Assembly: GCA_016647705.1 (NCBI GenBank)
Contig: CM028338.1
Coordinates: 21,783,577 to 21,847,576 of the forward strand
Length of the DNA: 64,000 nucleotides
Reading direction: 5' to 3'
Source: Eucommia ulmoides
Lineage: Eukaryota; Streptophyta; Magnoliopsida; Garryales; Eucommiaceae
A model generated the notes under the pieces. It searched no databases, had not been told where the DNA came from, and saw only the letters and a list, made by a program, of their open reading frames with translations. Shown here piece after piece: positions 35,614-46,160 of this stretch. The translations under genes were made by a program, and so were the position numbers. Each line of letters begins with the position of its first letter. Positions within the stretch are counted from its first letter, which is position 1.

Positions 35614-36971
35614 TGATGAGTGGTTTATTTACCAACAAATCAAGTACTTTTAGATTCAAATATTTGTGTATTTTCAAGTAATTTTGTTAGTTTAATGTGT
35701 TTTTGTTTTGTTTTATAGGTTTTTGAATAAATGCGTGAAAAGATGCATAGTCAGTACAAGTGTAGTAACTTCAAGGCCATTTTTTACAATAATTCAATTC
35801 GATTTTGAAAAAACGTAAAACATGGAAGTTGTATATATGTGTATCAGATTTCCATATATTTTTGAATCACCTTAATCGGAGTTTGTAAGATAAAGTTACG
35901 ATTAAAAGACTACCGCAGTAGCAGTGGCCTTCACTGCTGCAGCGGTGAAGTGTTAGTGAACCTACTAACTTCCCACCGCTATAACGGTGGGAAGTCAGCT
36001 GGCAAAGATATTTCTTGATATTTTGGACCCCTACTTGATAACCGCTTTTCCCCAACACCTAGGCACGTTTTTGGGGTGTTCTTGAGAGCTCCAAGATTAT
36101 ACCAAGGAGAGAGAACACAATTCCAAGAAGAGGGAAGAAGATCGGAGTGGTTTTAGTGAATACAAGGTTTCTCTCTTTATTTCTTGAACCCTTTTTGGTA
36201 TTTGATCATGTTTAGTTTATTTTTTGTTGTATATTTAGTTATAGCCAGGTATAGATAAACATATATTGTTTAGGGAGCGATTTGTTTATAAAAACGTTAT
36301 TTGTTTGATCTTTGTGTCGTTATCAGTTTTTCATTCATATTCGATTGTGTTTATCGTTTTATTACAATCATTATATGCTTGTTATGGTATTGTGGTTGGT
36401 TTGAGAATACGGGATTTGACACTCGGGAAAGGTAACCCTGAATTCGGACTAGGGTTTAAACACAACGCGACAATCTAATGACCCGGGAGGGTATTAGAAA
36501 GTGTGCAATCCACGAGGTTGGGGCGAGACTCATGTAACCAAGTTTCATATAGACGCTAAAAAGGGACTTTGGCGTTGATACCAAGTCGCATATTCATTTA
36601 GTTTACACTCGGGGAGAGGTAGTGAGTGAGTTTTTGATACCTAGATTGTCGGATAGATGTGAATGTCGTTAATGTAAACTAGATTGAATCGAACATGATT
36701 AAGTGAACAAAGTTAATCCCTAGATAATATTTTCCCATTAACGTCATAGTAATGTTATAGTTTAATTAATTAATTTAATTTAGTTTAGTTTATAATTATT
36801 ATAAAAACCCTAAATTTCCTTCGCCTAGATAAAGTTAGGTTATGACAATCACGGTACTTAGCGACGATGAAATTGAATCCCTGTGGATACGATAACCCTT
36901 ACTCTTCCAACTATACTAAAACTTGACCCGTACACTTGCGGTAAAAGTAGCGACGTAATATTCCGCTACCA
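35614..36971 (+). mobile_element. Solo Asp-LTR (copy C)
   Basis: Starts TGATGAGTGGTTTATTTACC and ends TATTCCGCTACCA. Flanks GTTAC (35609-35613) and GCTAC (36972-36976) match at 4 of 5. It contains CACTGCTGCAGCGGTG at 35932-35947 and CCCACCGCTATAACGGTGGG near 35976-35995, plus ACACTCGGGA(A/G)AGGTA motifs at 36419 and 36605. Confidence 0.85.
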
Positions 36972-37535
36972 GCTACGGTACTGTCATAACTCTCAATCGT
37001 GAGGTAAACGATCCTATGGCTAGTAGGGAAGTATGTTTGTGGTATTTTGTTATCTAAAAACAACTTGATTTGTTGATTTATATTCAATTGCTATATCTTG
37101 ACAATATCTGTGGATTTGATATTGGTAATTGGGTTTAGTTATATTCTATTTTGAAAGGCAGTGTTTGGTAAATATGCTTGATCCATATATTATTTTTATA
37201 TTATGAAGACAGTACGCAGATAAAATATTTTATCTCAGGTACTTTAGCTAGACACGGGTTTACTACTGGCGCCAGGTAAAGTCAGAGGATGTTGTGGTTT
37301 TTTTTATACGCTATCAACAAAGTTATTGGAAGCGAGTAGATTGGACCTTTTTTGTAGTTTTGTTATGGTGTAGTTGGTTGTGTATAACCGCTAAATTTTG
37401 AGTTGGTAAATATTTATAATTTTTTTAAAATCTATGTCAATTGATAGTTAGTTTATATTTGTTGTTGGTTGAGTAACATTAAGTCGAGGTCATGCCTAGC
37501 CTCGGGCGTGGGGCACGAGGTGGGACGTAACACTA
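36972..37535. other. Unassigned sequence right of solo LTR C
   Basis: No ORF and no recognised repeat. It ends in a GC-rich word 'gcctcgggcgtggggcacgaggtgggacgtaaca', unlike its surroundings; such CGTAACA/CGTGACA ends occur in some plant element LTRs. Undecided. Confidence 0.35.
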
Positions 37536-37805
37536 GTAAAGATCAAAATGTTTTCGAGTCAAACCTTAGGCCGCTTAAAAATATAAAAGAAAAATGATTT
37601 TCAAAAATTTCAGTGACCTAACACACCATTTAACTTAATACTAAGTGGAGACTCTATTGTTTCTAACAAAATACTTCCCAAAGAAATGTTTTCAACACTG
37701 GTGCCTAGAAAATCCCCCTTGAATTTGTTTCTTTAAAAAATAAACAAATCAAGTGGAGGAAACCTAATCGCATCTCCATCTTCTCTCTTTCAAATCCGAG
37801 GTACG
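37536..37805 (+). mobile_element. Arg-LTR 3' end piece
   Basis: Matches 360-480 and 31750-32040 (TTTTCGAGTCAAACCTTAGG, 'ccatttaacttaatactaagtggagactct', 'cttctctctttcaaatccgaggtacg'). Plus orientation, ending at the LTR terminus. Confidence 0.65.
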
Positions 37806-38690
37806 TTGGGTATAAAGGTCTATAGAGATAGATATCAAACGATGCTTGGCTTATCCCAATCCAAGTACATAGAAAACATGTTAGAGCAATTCAACATGGA
37901 AAATTCCAATAAGGTCTTTCTACCAACCCAACATGGAATTCATCTCTCTCTCTCTCTCTCAGAAAATGAGTCCACGTTCTTATGAGGAAAGCGATATGAT
38001 GAGTAGGATTCCATATTTTTTGGAAATTGGAAGTCTTATGTATGGAATGGGATGTACCAAACCCATATTAGTTATGTTGTTGAATTGATTAGCACATATT
38101 AGGCAGATCCAAGTTTGGAACACTAAAACACGCAATGAAATATGTCCTCAAGTACTTTGGAAAGACTAAGAAGAAAATTCTAGTATATGTAGAAGTGTAA
38201 CTAAGAGTTTATAGTTATACTAATACAAATTTATTATTTTATGTGGATGACCGGGAGTCCACTTTGGCATATGTATCCTATATGGATATGTCGTTAGTTG
38301 GAGAGGTTGTAAGAAAACTACAACTGCAAATTTGATTACTGAGGCCCAGTATATTGTTGTATCTGATAGAGCTAAGGAAGGAATATGGATTAAAAAAGTT
38401 TGTTACTGAACTTGAAATGGTTCCAACCATTAAGTTATCGATACATTTGTATTGTAATAGCACTAGTTTTATAATCAAGTAAAGGAACTTGGATCTCATA
38501 AGAAATTCAAACACATTGAGTGACTCTTCCATTTGATTCACTAAATCATAGAGAGAAATGATGTTGACATTAAGAGAGTAAATACAATTTAACGTAACAT
38601 ATCCACTAACTAAGGTAATAAATTTACAATAGTTGGATCGTCATCCTAAGAAAATGAGTATTAGATATTGTACTGATTGTCTACAGTGCT
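37806..38690 (+). pseudogene. copia RT/RNase H fossil of a second lineage
   Basis: Plus-strand words in order: GIKVYRDRYQTMLGLSQSKYIENML (37806-37880, the RT region after the YVDD box); 'RIPY...GSLMYGM' (38005-38050); and RNase H ITEAQYIVVSDRAKEGIWIKKFV (38340-38405), then a DVDIKR/NV-x-x-PLTK end (38560-38625). The ITEAEYxAxSxAxKEAxWxxxF form differs from the copia at 15655, so this is a different Ty1/copia lineage. A (TC)9 run lies at 37943-37960. Broken. Confidence 0.7.
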
Positions 38691-39030
38691 AGTGGGAGAC
38701 TATAGGATGTAACCCTATAGTTAATCTCGTATTTATCTATTCTATGGATTTTATCTATAAAATTACAATCTCAAATATTAATAAAATATATTTTTGATAT
38801 TATTCTTAAATTGTATCAATGTCATTGTAGACCATGGATATATATTTCTAGTGTCTTAGCACTTTAATGTGATTAAAAAGTAGAGACCAAAGAAATTTAG
38901 TAACTTGTATCCTAAAATATTCCTAGTTGGTATTGGATTGTTAAAACATATATTTAACAATCTAGGCTAGCTTGTGGGGCCTTTTTTCTTGTGAGAATGT
39001 GGAGTCTCAAACTAAAAATATGAGATATTA
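38691..39030 (+). other. Possible 3' LTR of the second copia lineage
   Basis: The purine-rich 'gtgctagtgggagac' (38690-38703) after RNase H looks like a polypurine tract, and TATAGGATGTAACCCTATAG follows it. No second LTR copy is in the window, so the right end cannot be fixed. Confidence 0.4.
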
Positions 39031-39031
39031 G

Positions 39032-40260
39032 TTAACCACAGGAAGACTTTCTAGTATAGTAAGGGACAATTCTAGGCTTAAATGTCACATAGAACTCTCC
39101 CATTTCTACTGCCCATTTTATAAGACGACTTGAAGCCTCTGGTTTGTGCATCACTACCCTGAGTGGGTATGAAGTTAGCATGTTGATTGTATGCGCTTGG
39201 AAGTAAGGTCTCAACTTCCGAGCTTCCGTTATAAGGGCCAAAGCAAGTTTCTCTAGCTCAGTATAGCGAGTTTCTACTGGGACCAACGATTTTCTTATGT
39301 AAAATACTGGCCTCTGGCCTCCTGTGCATTCCTTCACCAGCGTTGCACTAACTGTAACTGTAGTAAGCGCTAAGTATAGGTACAACTCATCCCCAGGATC
39401 AACCTTGACTAAAATTTCGACAGAGCCCAAGTAATCCTTGATGGAATGCAAAGCGCGTTTATTGCTTTGGTCCCAGTGAAAATTCTTACTTTTTCTCAAA
39501 ATTTTGAAACAAAATGAGCATATCTATCTGTAAAATTGGGGATGAACTTGTTTAGCGTAGTCAATCTTCTAGTTAGCACCTGGACTTTACGTATTTTTAT
39601 GGGGGGGCTTCATATTTCAAAGAACTTCTATTTACCTAGAATCAACCATGATACCTGTCTTGTTCACTACAAACCCTAAAAACTTGCTCAACGTGGCATC
39701 GAACATACACTTCTCAAGATTCAGCTTCATATTGTACTTCCGTAATATTACGAAAGCTTCCTCCAGATACTCCAGATGATCGTTCCTCTTAGAACTCTTG
39801 AATAACATATTATCTATATAAACCTCCATAGTTACTTTTTTTTTTGGAATATGCAATTCACTAGCTGTTGATACGTCACCCCTGTGTTTCTCAAATCGAA
39901 AGGTATTACTCTATAGTAGAATGTACCTCTAGGAGTGATGAAAGTTGTTGCTTTCTCATCCTAGTAATTCATCCAGATCTGATTATACCCAGAGTAAGCA
40001 TCCATCATGGATAATAAATAATGCCCAGCTGTTGCGTCTACCATCTGGTCTATCCTAGGCATTGGATAACAATTCTTGGGGGTATGCTTGGTTAAGGTCA
40101 GTAAAGGTCACATATATTGTCCATTTCCTATTCTTCTTCTTGACCAGCACTAGATTGGCTAGTCATTTTTGATAAATCACCTATCTTATATGCCATATTC
40201 TAAGTAGCCTCTGCAATTCAGATTCTATCACCTATTTCTTCTCTAGGCTGAACATCCTTC
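39032..40260 (-). pseudogene. Tat-type Ty3/gypsy RT and RNase H fossil
   Basis: Minus strand. RNase H at about 39050-39480 has 'LYLYLALTTVTVSATLVKE', RPVFYIRKSL and ETRYTELEKLALAL, then LRPYFQAHTI, as in gypsy RNase H of the Tat lineage. Upstream, 39632-39856 holds the RT catalytic region with VYIDNMLFKS at the YxDD position, then KYNMKLNLEKC and FLGFVV, the standard RT thumb words. Degenerate RT N-terminal sequence continues to about 40260. It would copy the RNA to DNA in an active element. The fossil has many breaks. Confidence 0.8.
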
Positions 40261-41270
40261 TCTTCTGCCTAACTGGAGGATAATATCTCGAGATATCAAG
40301 CCAATGAACCATCACATCAAGGCTAATTCACGTCATGTCTTCTGGTGACCAAGCAACCACGTCCAGATATTTTTTCTAACAACTGTATGAGTTTCTCTTC
40401 CTCAGGTCTGCTGAGTAATATGCCAATCAACAACCTCTTTCTCCCTTGACTGAACGTTATTGCTCGAACCTGGTCAGTTGGTTGACGAATTCTATGATGC
40501 TTTCTAAATCATCAATCTCTTGAGTGAGGTTGCTGACCTGAGCTTTGATAAGCTCCTACTCCTGAGTTGGGTTGTTGATCTAGGCTCTGATGAGCTCTTG
40601 CTCCTGAGTTGGGCTGTTAATTTGAGCTCCTCTGAACTTCGACTTTAATTTCCATTGGGTAGTCATATTTCCCTGCCTAGTTATTGCAAAACATTGTTTA
40701 GACACAACTTGGTCACTTCAGATGACAGCCACCCTGCCATCCTTCACGTACTTAATACATTGATGAAGTGTTAATGCTACTACTCCCATTGCATGGATCC
40801 ATGTTCATCCCAAGATAGAATTGTATGGAGACGTGGAATCTAGTACCGTAAACTCTGTAACCTTAGTCAATCCACCCTCATCTTTGTTTGTTGTGACGAA
40901 TAAGGTGATCTTCCCATTTGGAGAACTTAGGTCTCCATTAAAACCTATCATCACCGTTTGGGTTGATCCAATGTCTAAGTTGGGAACACCCATCTAATTG
41001 AGTATGTTGACGAAAATGATATTGACCGAATTGCCTGTGTGGATCAAAATTTTGTTTACCTCAAAGTTGGAGATCCAGAGTGTTATTACTAAGGTGTCAT
41101 CACGAGGATAAGCTACACCCCTATAGTCCTCATCCTTGAATGTGATTGCCGGTCTAGTACCGATTGTCAAAGCCATTACTTCTCTATTGTATCATTCTTC
41201 CAAAGCCTACTTGCCTCGCTCAGACCACCAACAAATGATGGATGTTCTCCCAGGGAGGACGTCGGAGGCT
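40261..41270 (-). pseudogene. Tat-type gypsy protease and linker fossil
   Basis: Minus strand upstream of RT. 40994-41176 reads PRDDTLVITLWISNFEVNKILIHTGNSVNIIF, where the (D/H)TGNS triad is the retropepsin active-site position. 40805-40993 continues with VMIGFNGDLSSPNGKITL and FTVLDSTSPYNSILG, the stretch that in Tat elements follows the protease (F…V…YNAILGR). The tail at 41190-41270 may be the end of gag. Domain order protease then RT fits gypsy pol. Broken. Confidence 0.75.
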
Positions 41271-41690
41271 TAAAGGTCTGGGAACAAAGATTTATGGGAT
41301 GCATTAGAAGAAAAGTCACGAACCACATATAATGAGCCTAGGATAGAGGATAACCAAAACCCTATCATACTTAGGACACTTGTCTTGAAGAGAGATTTTG
41401 TTTTTATCTTTTGTACAGTTATTTACATAATTGTTATACTAGGTAGACAAAACAAAATTTCTAGGGTAAATAGTGGCATAATAATCGGTATAAAAAATAT
41501 TATTCTATCGCACGTATTTCCATCTTGCTCGATGTCGAAAAAACGTTTTCGAAAATTGGAATACGGAGCAAGCTGCTGGAAAGAACAAAAATCCTTATTT
41601 CACTTAATACAATAAATGATCAAATACAAACATTTAATCATAAATGCCCATTTTCATTTGTGATAATGTACTTAAAATTTATTCTAATAA
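41271..41690. other. Junction region, unresolved
   Basis: No convincing gene. It lies between the minus-strand gypsy protease fossil and the plus-strand Tat/Ogre leader copy. Short ORFs (41385-41740) have no recognisable content. Confidence 0.35.
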
Positions 41691-41784
41691 AATCACAAAA
41701 ACATTTGGCTTTAAATAAACAAAAAGTTCACCTCAGATAAACATAAAAAAAAAGAGCCTTTGTCGAACAGCTATGCTAAAGCTC

Positions 41785-43214
41785 TGGTAGCGAGTAAATT
41801 ATGTAGCTACTTTCACCGTAAGTGTATAGGTCAAGTTTTAGTAGAGTGGGAAGGGTAAGGGTTGTTGTATCCATAGGGATTGGTGTATATTATCGTTGAG
41901 TACCGTAATTGTCATAACCTAACTTTATTTAGGCGATAAAAAATATAGTTTTTGTTAATAAAATAATATACTAAACTAATTAACTAATTAAACTAATTAA
42001 TCTAACATACTAATATTACTAATATTGACGTTAATGGGAGTGAATTGCATAGGGATTAACTTTGTCCACTTAAACATGTTCGTTTCAATTTAGTTTACAT
42101 TAATAACATTCATCATATCCGACAATCTCGATATCGAAATCTCATTCACTACCTCTCCCGAGTGTAAAGTGAATGAATATGTGACTTTGCGTTAATGCTA
42201 AAGTCCCCCTCGAGTGTCTATACAACACTTGGTCACATGAGTCTTGCCCCAATTTCACGAATTGCACACTTTCTAACGCCCTCCTGGGTCATTAGATCGT
42301 TGCGTTGTGTTTAAACCCTAATCTGAATCTGGGGTTACCTCTCCTGAGTGTCAAACCTCGTATTCTCAAAATCAAACCTAATACCATAATGAGCATATTA
42401 AAATTGTAATAAAATGGTAAACACAATCGGATAAACATGAACAACCATTAATGAAACATAGATTTATTCAAACAATTTTTTCATACATGAATCGCTCCCT
42501 AGACAATATATGTTTAGCTATACATGGCCATAACCAAATACACAACAATAAACAAGATAAACATATACAAAACTATCAACCAAACTAAGAATAAAAGAGA
42601 TAAATGAGGAGACTAGCCGTTATCCGAAGAATCTACGCTAAAACCGCTCTGATAACGTTTTCTCTTCTTTGCGTTGTGATCTTCTCTTGGTTGATAGGCC
42701 TTGGATCTCTCAAGACACTCCTGAAAATGTCTACTTTTTTTTTTTTTTTTTTTTTTTGGGGGGGGGGGGGGGGGGGAGAAGAGACAATATTTATAGGATC
42801 CAAAATATCAACAAAATATCCTAAAATATCTAAACTGTCTGGCGCCTGACCGCTGCAGTGGTGGAGAGGTCGGTAGGTTTCTGGCGAGTGACCGCTACAA
42901 CGGTGGAAAGTTCAGCAACTCTCTGCATTTTGATCGTTGCAGTGCTGCTTTCACCAATACAGTGGTAGAGAATTCAGCAACTCTCTGTATTTTCATCGCT
43001 GCAACGGTGGTTGCAGGTTCTGAATATTTGACTTTTTGCTTTTTTTCTCCACTGTTCTTCCACCGACTTGCTCATTTATGGATATTTTTTTGTCCCTTTT
43101 CACCCCAAATACCTTATTTATAACAAAACAAATAAAAACATATTAAAACCCTATAAAAATACTCAAAAACTACCAAAATCGTCTTGGGTTATAGTAGATA
43201 AATAACACCTATCA
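41785..43214 (-). mobile_element. Solo Asp-LTR (copy F)
   Basis: Minus strand: TGATAGGTGTTATTTATC to TACTCGCTACCA. Flanks AGCTC (41780-41784) and AGATT (43215-43219); the paralogous empty site at 645-655 confirms the insertion. A TATA-like CCTATAAATA lies at 42788-42797. The palindromic CTGCAG-core motif ACCGCTGCAGTGGT is at 42849-42862, with further copies to 43020. Paired (C)CTCTCC(C/T)GAGTGT motifs lie at about 42150 and 42340. An unusual T23G19 homopolymer pair sits at 42735-42776. Confidence 0.88.
42735..42776. repeat. T23 followed directly by G19
   Basis: Two adjoining homopolymers inside solo LTR F, just downstream of the LTR TATA-like box in LTR sense. The run lengths may be inexact in the assembly. 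Confidence 0.8.
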
Positions 43215-43730
43215 AGATTGTATGCCACAAATATTAAGATGGGATTGACATCATATTACCATGACAATATGTAAGAGACAATAGTTTCCTTGAAAAAATC
43301 CACAAACAAAACCCGACATCGCTTCTCGAAAAAATTAAGCAATAACCCGTATCTCCACTTAAGACCCACGAAGATGAATCCTTTAGCTTTATAGTAGAAA
43401 TGATGCCTTATAATAACTTTGGTAACCTAGGAGTTTGAAAAAATGACCCTAAACCCCACACGGAGAATGGATCGCCTTGGGAAACTATAAAAAAACCCTA
43501 CTGGGTAACCTATTCGAAACTAATGAAGCAAGTCGATAAATCTGTCGTCAAATAAGAAAAGGAGTATGAAGATAACGCCAACGATAAAAAACACTTATGA
43601 AATGAGTGGACTACTAACATGGAACTGGCGACTGATGCACTAACTTTCCAACAGTCCAAGGAAAAAGTCCCTAAACAAGACATAGTCCAGGGAGAACTAT
43701 CCAAAATGTGGGCTCAAATCGACAGTCTGG

Positions 43731-45154
43731 TGGTAGGTGTAAAATACCTATCTACTTCTAAACCAAATTTGATAGTTTTCGAGTGTATTATTAATATTTA
43801 ATTGCGTTTTAGTTTGTTTTTAGTTAAATCAGGTGTAGGGACGTAAACAAGTGACAAACGAGTGAAATGGTGGGAAAACGATAAAGAAACAATGAAGAAG
43901 CAAGGTTTCAAGAACAACAGACCCACCACCATAGTGGTAAGTCCATCGCCACGGCAGTGAGAATGTTGGGAGTGCTGAAAATAAACAAGTCCCACCGTCT
44001 AGGCAGTGAAAATGCAGAGAGTTTGGAGCCTGTTCCAACGCCTAAGCTGTGATTCCATAGCCTAGGCGATGAAAGATCAAAGAGCAGCCAACATACCCAC
44101 TGCCTAGGTGGTCAACTTTGCACATAATTAATATCTTTTTAGATATTTTCATATATTTTTGGATCCTTATACCTATAAAACTTGTTCTCCCACTTCTAAT
44201 GAAGCTCTCTTGGACGTCTCTAACCCTTAGGACTTGGTCCTTGGCAAATCTTAAAGAGCTCAAAGAGGATATTCATCATCCAGAGAAGAGGAAACACTAG
44301 CGGATCGATCTTTGAGGACATTGGATCACTCCACTTTAAGATTTAATCTTTCTCTCTTTGTTTATCTCTTTGTAATTTAATGTTTTATTGTAAATGATGA
44401 TGAATCCGTCTTGGTTTAATGTTTCAATGGCCAAGATCATGTTAGATTAGATAAATATTAGCTAGGGATCGATATAGTTGTGTAAATACTAGTTTGATTT
44501 AATATATGTTTCTTTAAAGGTTGTTTGTCTAAAATCGATTGTGGTTATCACTCTATTACGATCTTAGTATACTTGTTAAGGTATTAGGGTTGTATTTGAG
44601 AATACGGGGTTTGACACTCGGGAGAGGTAACCCCGGATACGGACTAGGGTAAACACAACGCGACGTTCTAATAACCCGGGAGGGTGTTAGAAGGTGTGTA
44701 ATCCATAAGGTTGGGTCAAGACTTACATGACTATGTGTGCAAAAAGATGTTCGAGGGGGACTTCGGCGTCAACGGGGAGTCATGTATTCATTCACTAAAC
44801 ACTCGGGAGAGAGAGTGAATGAGTTTAAGATACCGAGATTGTTGGATAGGATAAAACACCATTATTGTTAACTAAACGAAATCAAACATGTATTAAGTAA
44901 ATGAAATCAATCCCTAAGTAATCAACTTAGTTAGGATTAACCCACTAATTGTAGTTTAATTTAGTTTTAATTCGTTTAATTTTAAATAATTCTTTAATCG
45001 TCGGGATAATATAAGACTATACAAATTGCGGTATTCAATTATTCACACCGTCCCTGTGAAACGATATCCGATCTTAAAGATCCACTATATTAAAACTTGA
45101 CATCGTATAATTGCGAGTAGTCAATACGCAAGCGTGTAAAAACCATATCATACA
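43731..45154 (+). mobile_element. Solo Asp-LTR (copy D)
   Basis: Starts TGGTAGGTGTAAAATACC and ends AAACCATATCATACA. Flanks TCTGG (43726-43730) and CCTGG (45155-45159) match at 4 of 5, and the paralogue at 1150-1165 is the empty site. Mixed palindrome cores: ACCACCATAGTGGT (43925-43938) and CCTAGGC motifs (43995-44112). A TATA-like CCTATAAAAC lies at 44172-44181. Paired ACACTCGGGAGAG motifs lie at 44614 and 44799. Confidence 0.85.
44172..44181 (+). promoter_or_regulatory. TATA-like box of solo LTR D
   Basis: CCTATAAAAC about 440 bp into the LTR, directly after the palindrome array and before CT-rich leader ('cttgttctcccacttctaatg'). Confidence 0.5.
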
Positions 45155-46140
45155 CCTGGGTCAAACCATTAAGGAAATAAACTAGTCTATGCTCAGGAGC
45201 CAGTCAAGGAATGGAAATCTGTACCCAACCTCTGCCAAAAAAGGGCATACCCCAAGCGTTGAACTTTTACCACAGTACCTCACTTCGTAATACTTGTGCC
45301 TCTCAAGAACGTGGAAACTTTACCACACTTCCCACTCTGCTTTCTTAGATATTACACCAATGCCTCATAGAAACCTACTTACACTTCTTCCTTTCCCCAC
45401 CAACTTAACCCATATTCTCCACAGTTTAACTCAAACGCCTTCTACAAGTATCATTCTAGATAAATAGGTCATCATACCGATTAGTGATACTCTCTTCAGA
45501 ACCATATCGAAGACCTCATTCAGAATAGAGTGATCAACTTCGATGCAATCATGAACTAAGTCAGGATAAGGGGGTAGTAAGCTATAATGTATTTTGGTAT
45601 CTATCTAGCTTTTTGCTTTTTTCAGCTTTCCTTAAGTAGGGAATTTAAGTGTTTAGATGATGTCCATAAGTGACTAAGGTATTATACATTATTATCTACC
45701 TAAAGTTTTCCTCGAATTCCCATTTCTAGCCTTCAACAGTTGACGTGTCTATCGTAGTTTTATACACTATAGAAAAATATATGGTTACAATAAATATTGT
45801 TTTAACATCTAAGTGGAACATAATCCGAAGTAGCATTAAAAGGAAAAGTCTTGTTTCAACCAAACGATAGAGAGATATTGATAATAAAATCTGAGAACGT
45901 TAGGAGGAAAACTTAGTAGCTCTGATTGTGGAATCATTACACATGTTCCAACTCGAGAGTGTCCAAGTAACCATAAATAAGTATAGAAGACCTCCTCAGC
46001 AGAAATGAAAGAAGAAATATCTAGAAGATTTATTATGTGAAGAATGATAAATAAAGTCATAGAGCCTAGCCTCGCTTAAGAAAAGTTCTTGAAAGATCGG
46101 GTAGTTGAACTAGACTTTGACTAGGCTTGACCTTCAAAAG

Positions 46141-46158
46141 TTCCCAGCGGAGTCACCA
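46141..46158 (-). other. Primer-binding site, tRNA-Arg type
   Basis: The plus strand reads TTCCCAGCGGAGTCACCA, the 3' end of plant tRNA-Arg with one difference. It lies two bases from the LTR end at 46161, so the element reads on the minus strand. Confidence 0.8.
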
Positions 46159-46160
46159 GC

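Larger units (their letters stand above)
41691..46130 (+). pseudogene. Tat/Ogre leader and gag fossil, copy 2, opened by two solo LTRs
   Basis: Collinear with 555-2025 once the two solo LTRs (41785-43214 and 43731-45154) are set aside. 41700-41784 matches 563-650, 43220-43730 matches 655-1158, and 45160-46130 matches 1160-2030. Gag-like words LATDALTFQQSKEKVPKQDIVQGELSKMW lie at 43619-43710. The zinc-knuckle tail region is at 45460-45545. The intact paralogue at 555-2025 serves as an empty site for both insertions. Broken in many places. Confidence 0.7.

Noticed and set aside
42604-42849. 81-residue ORF with Phe and Gly runs
   Set aside because: Runs come from T23G19; the region is a solo LTR.
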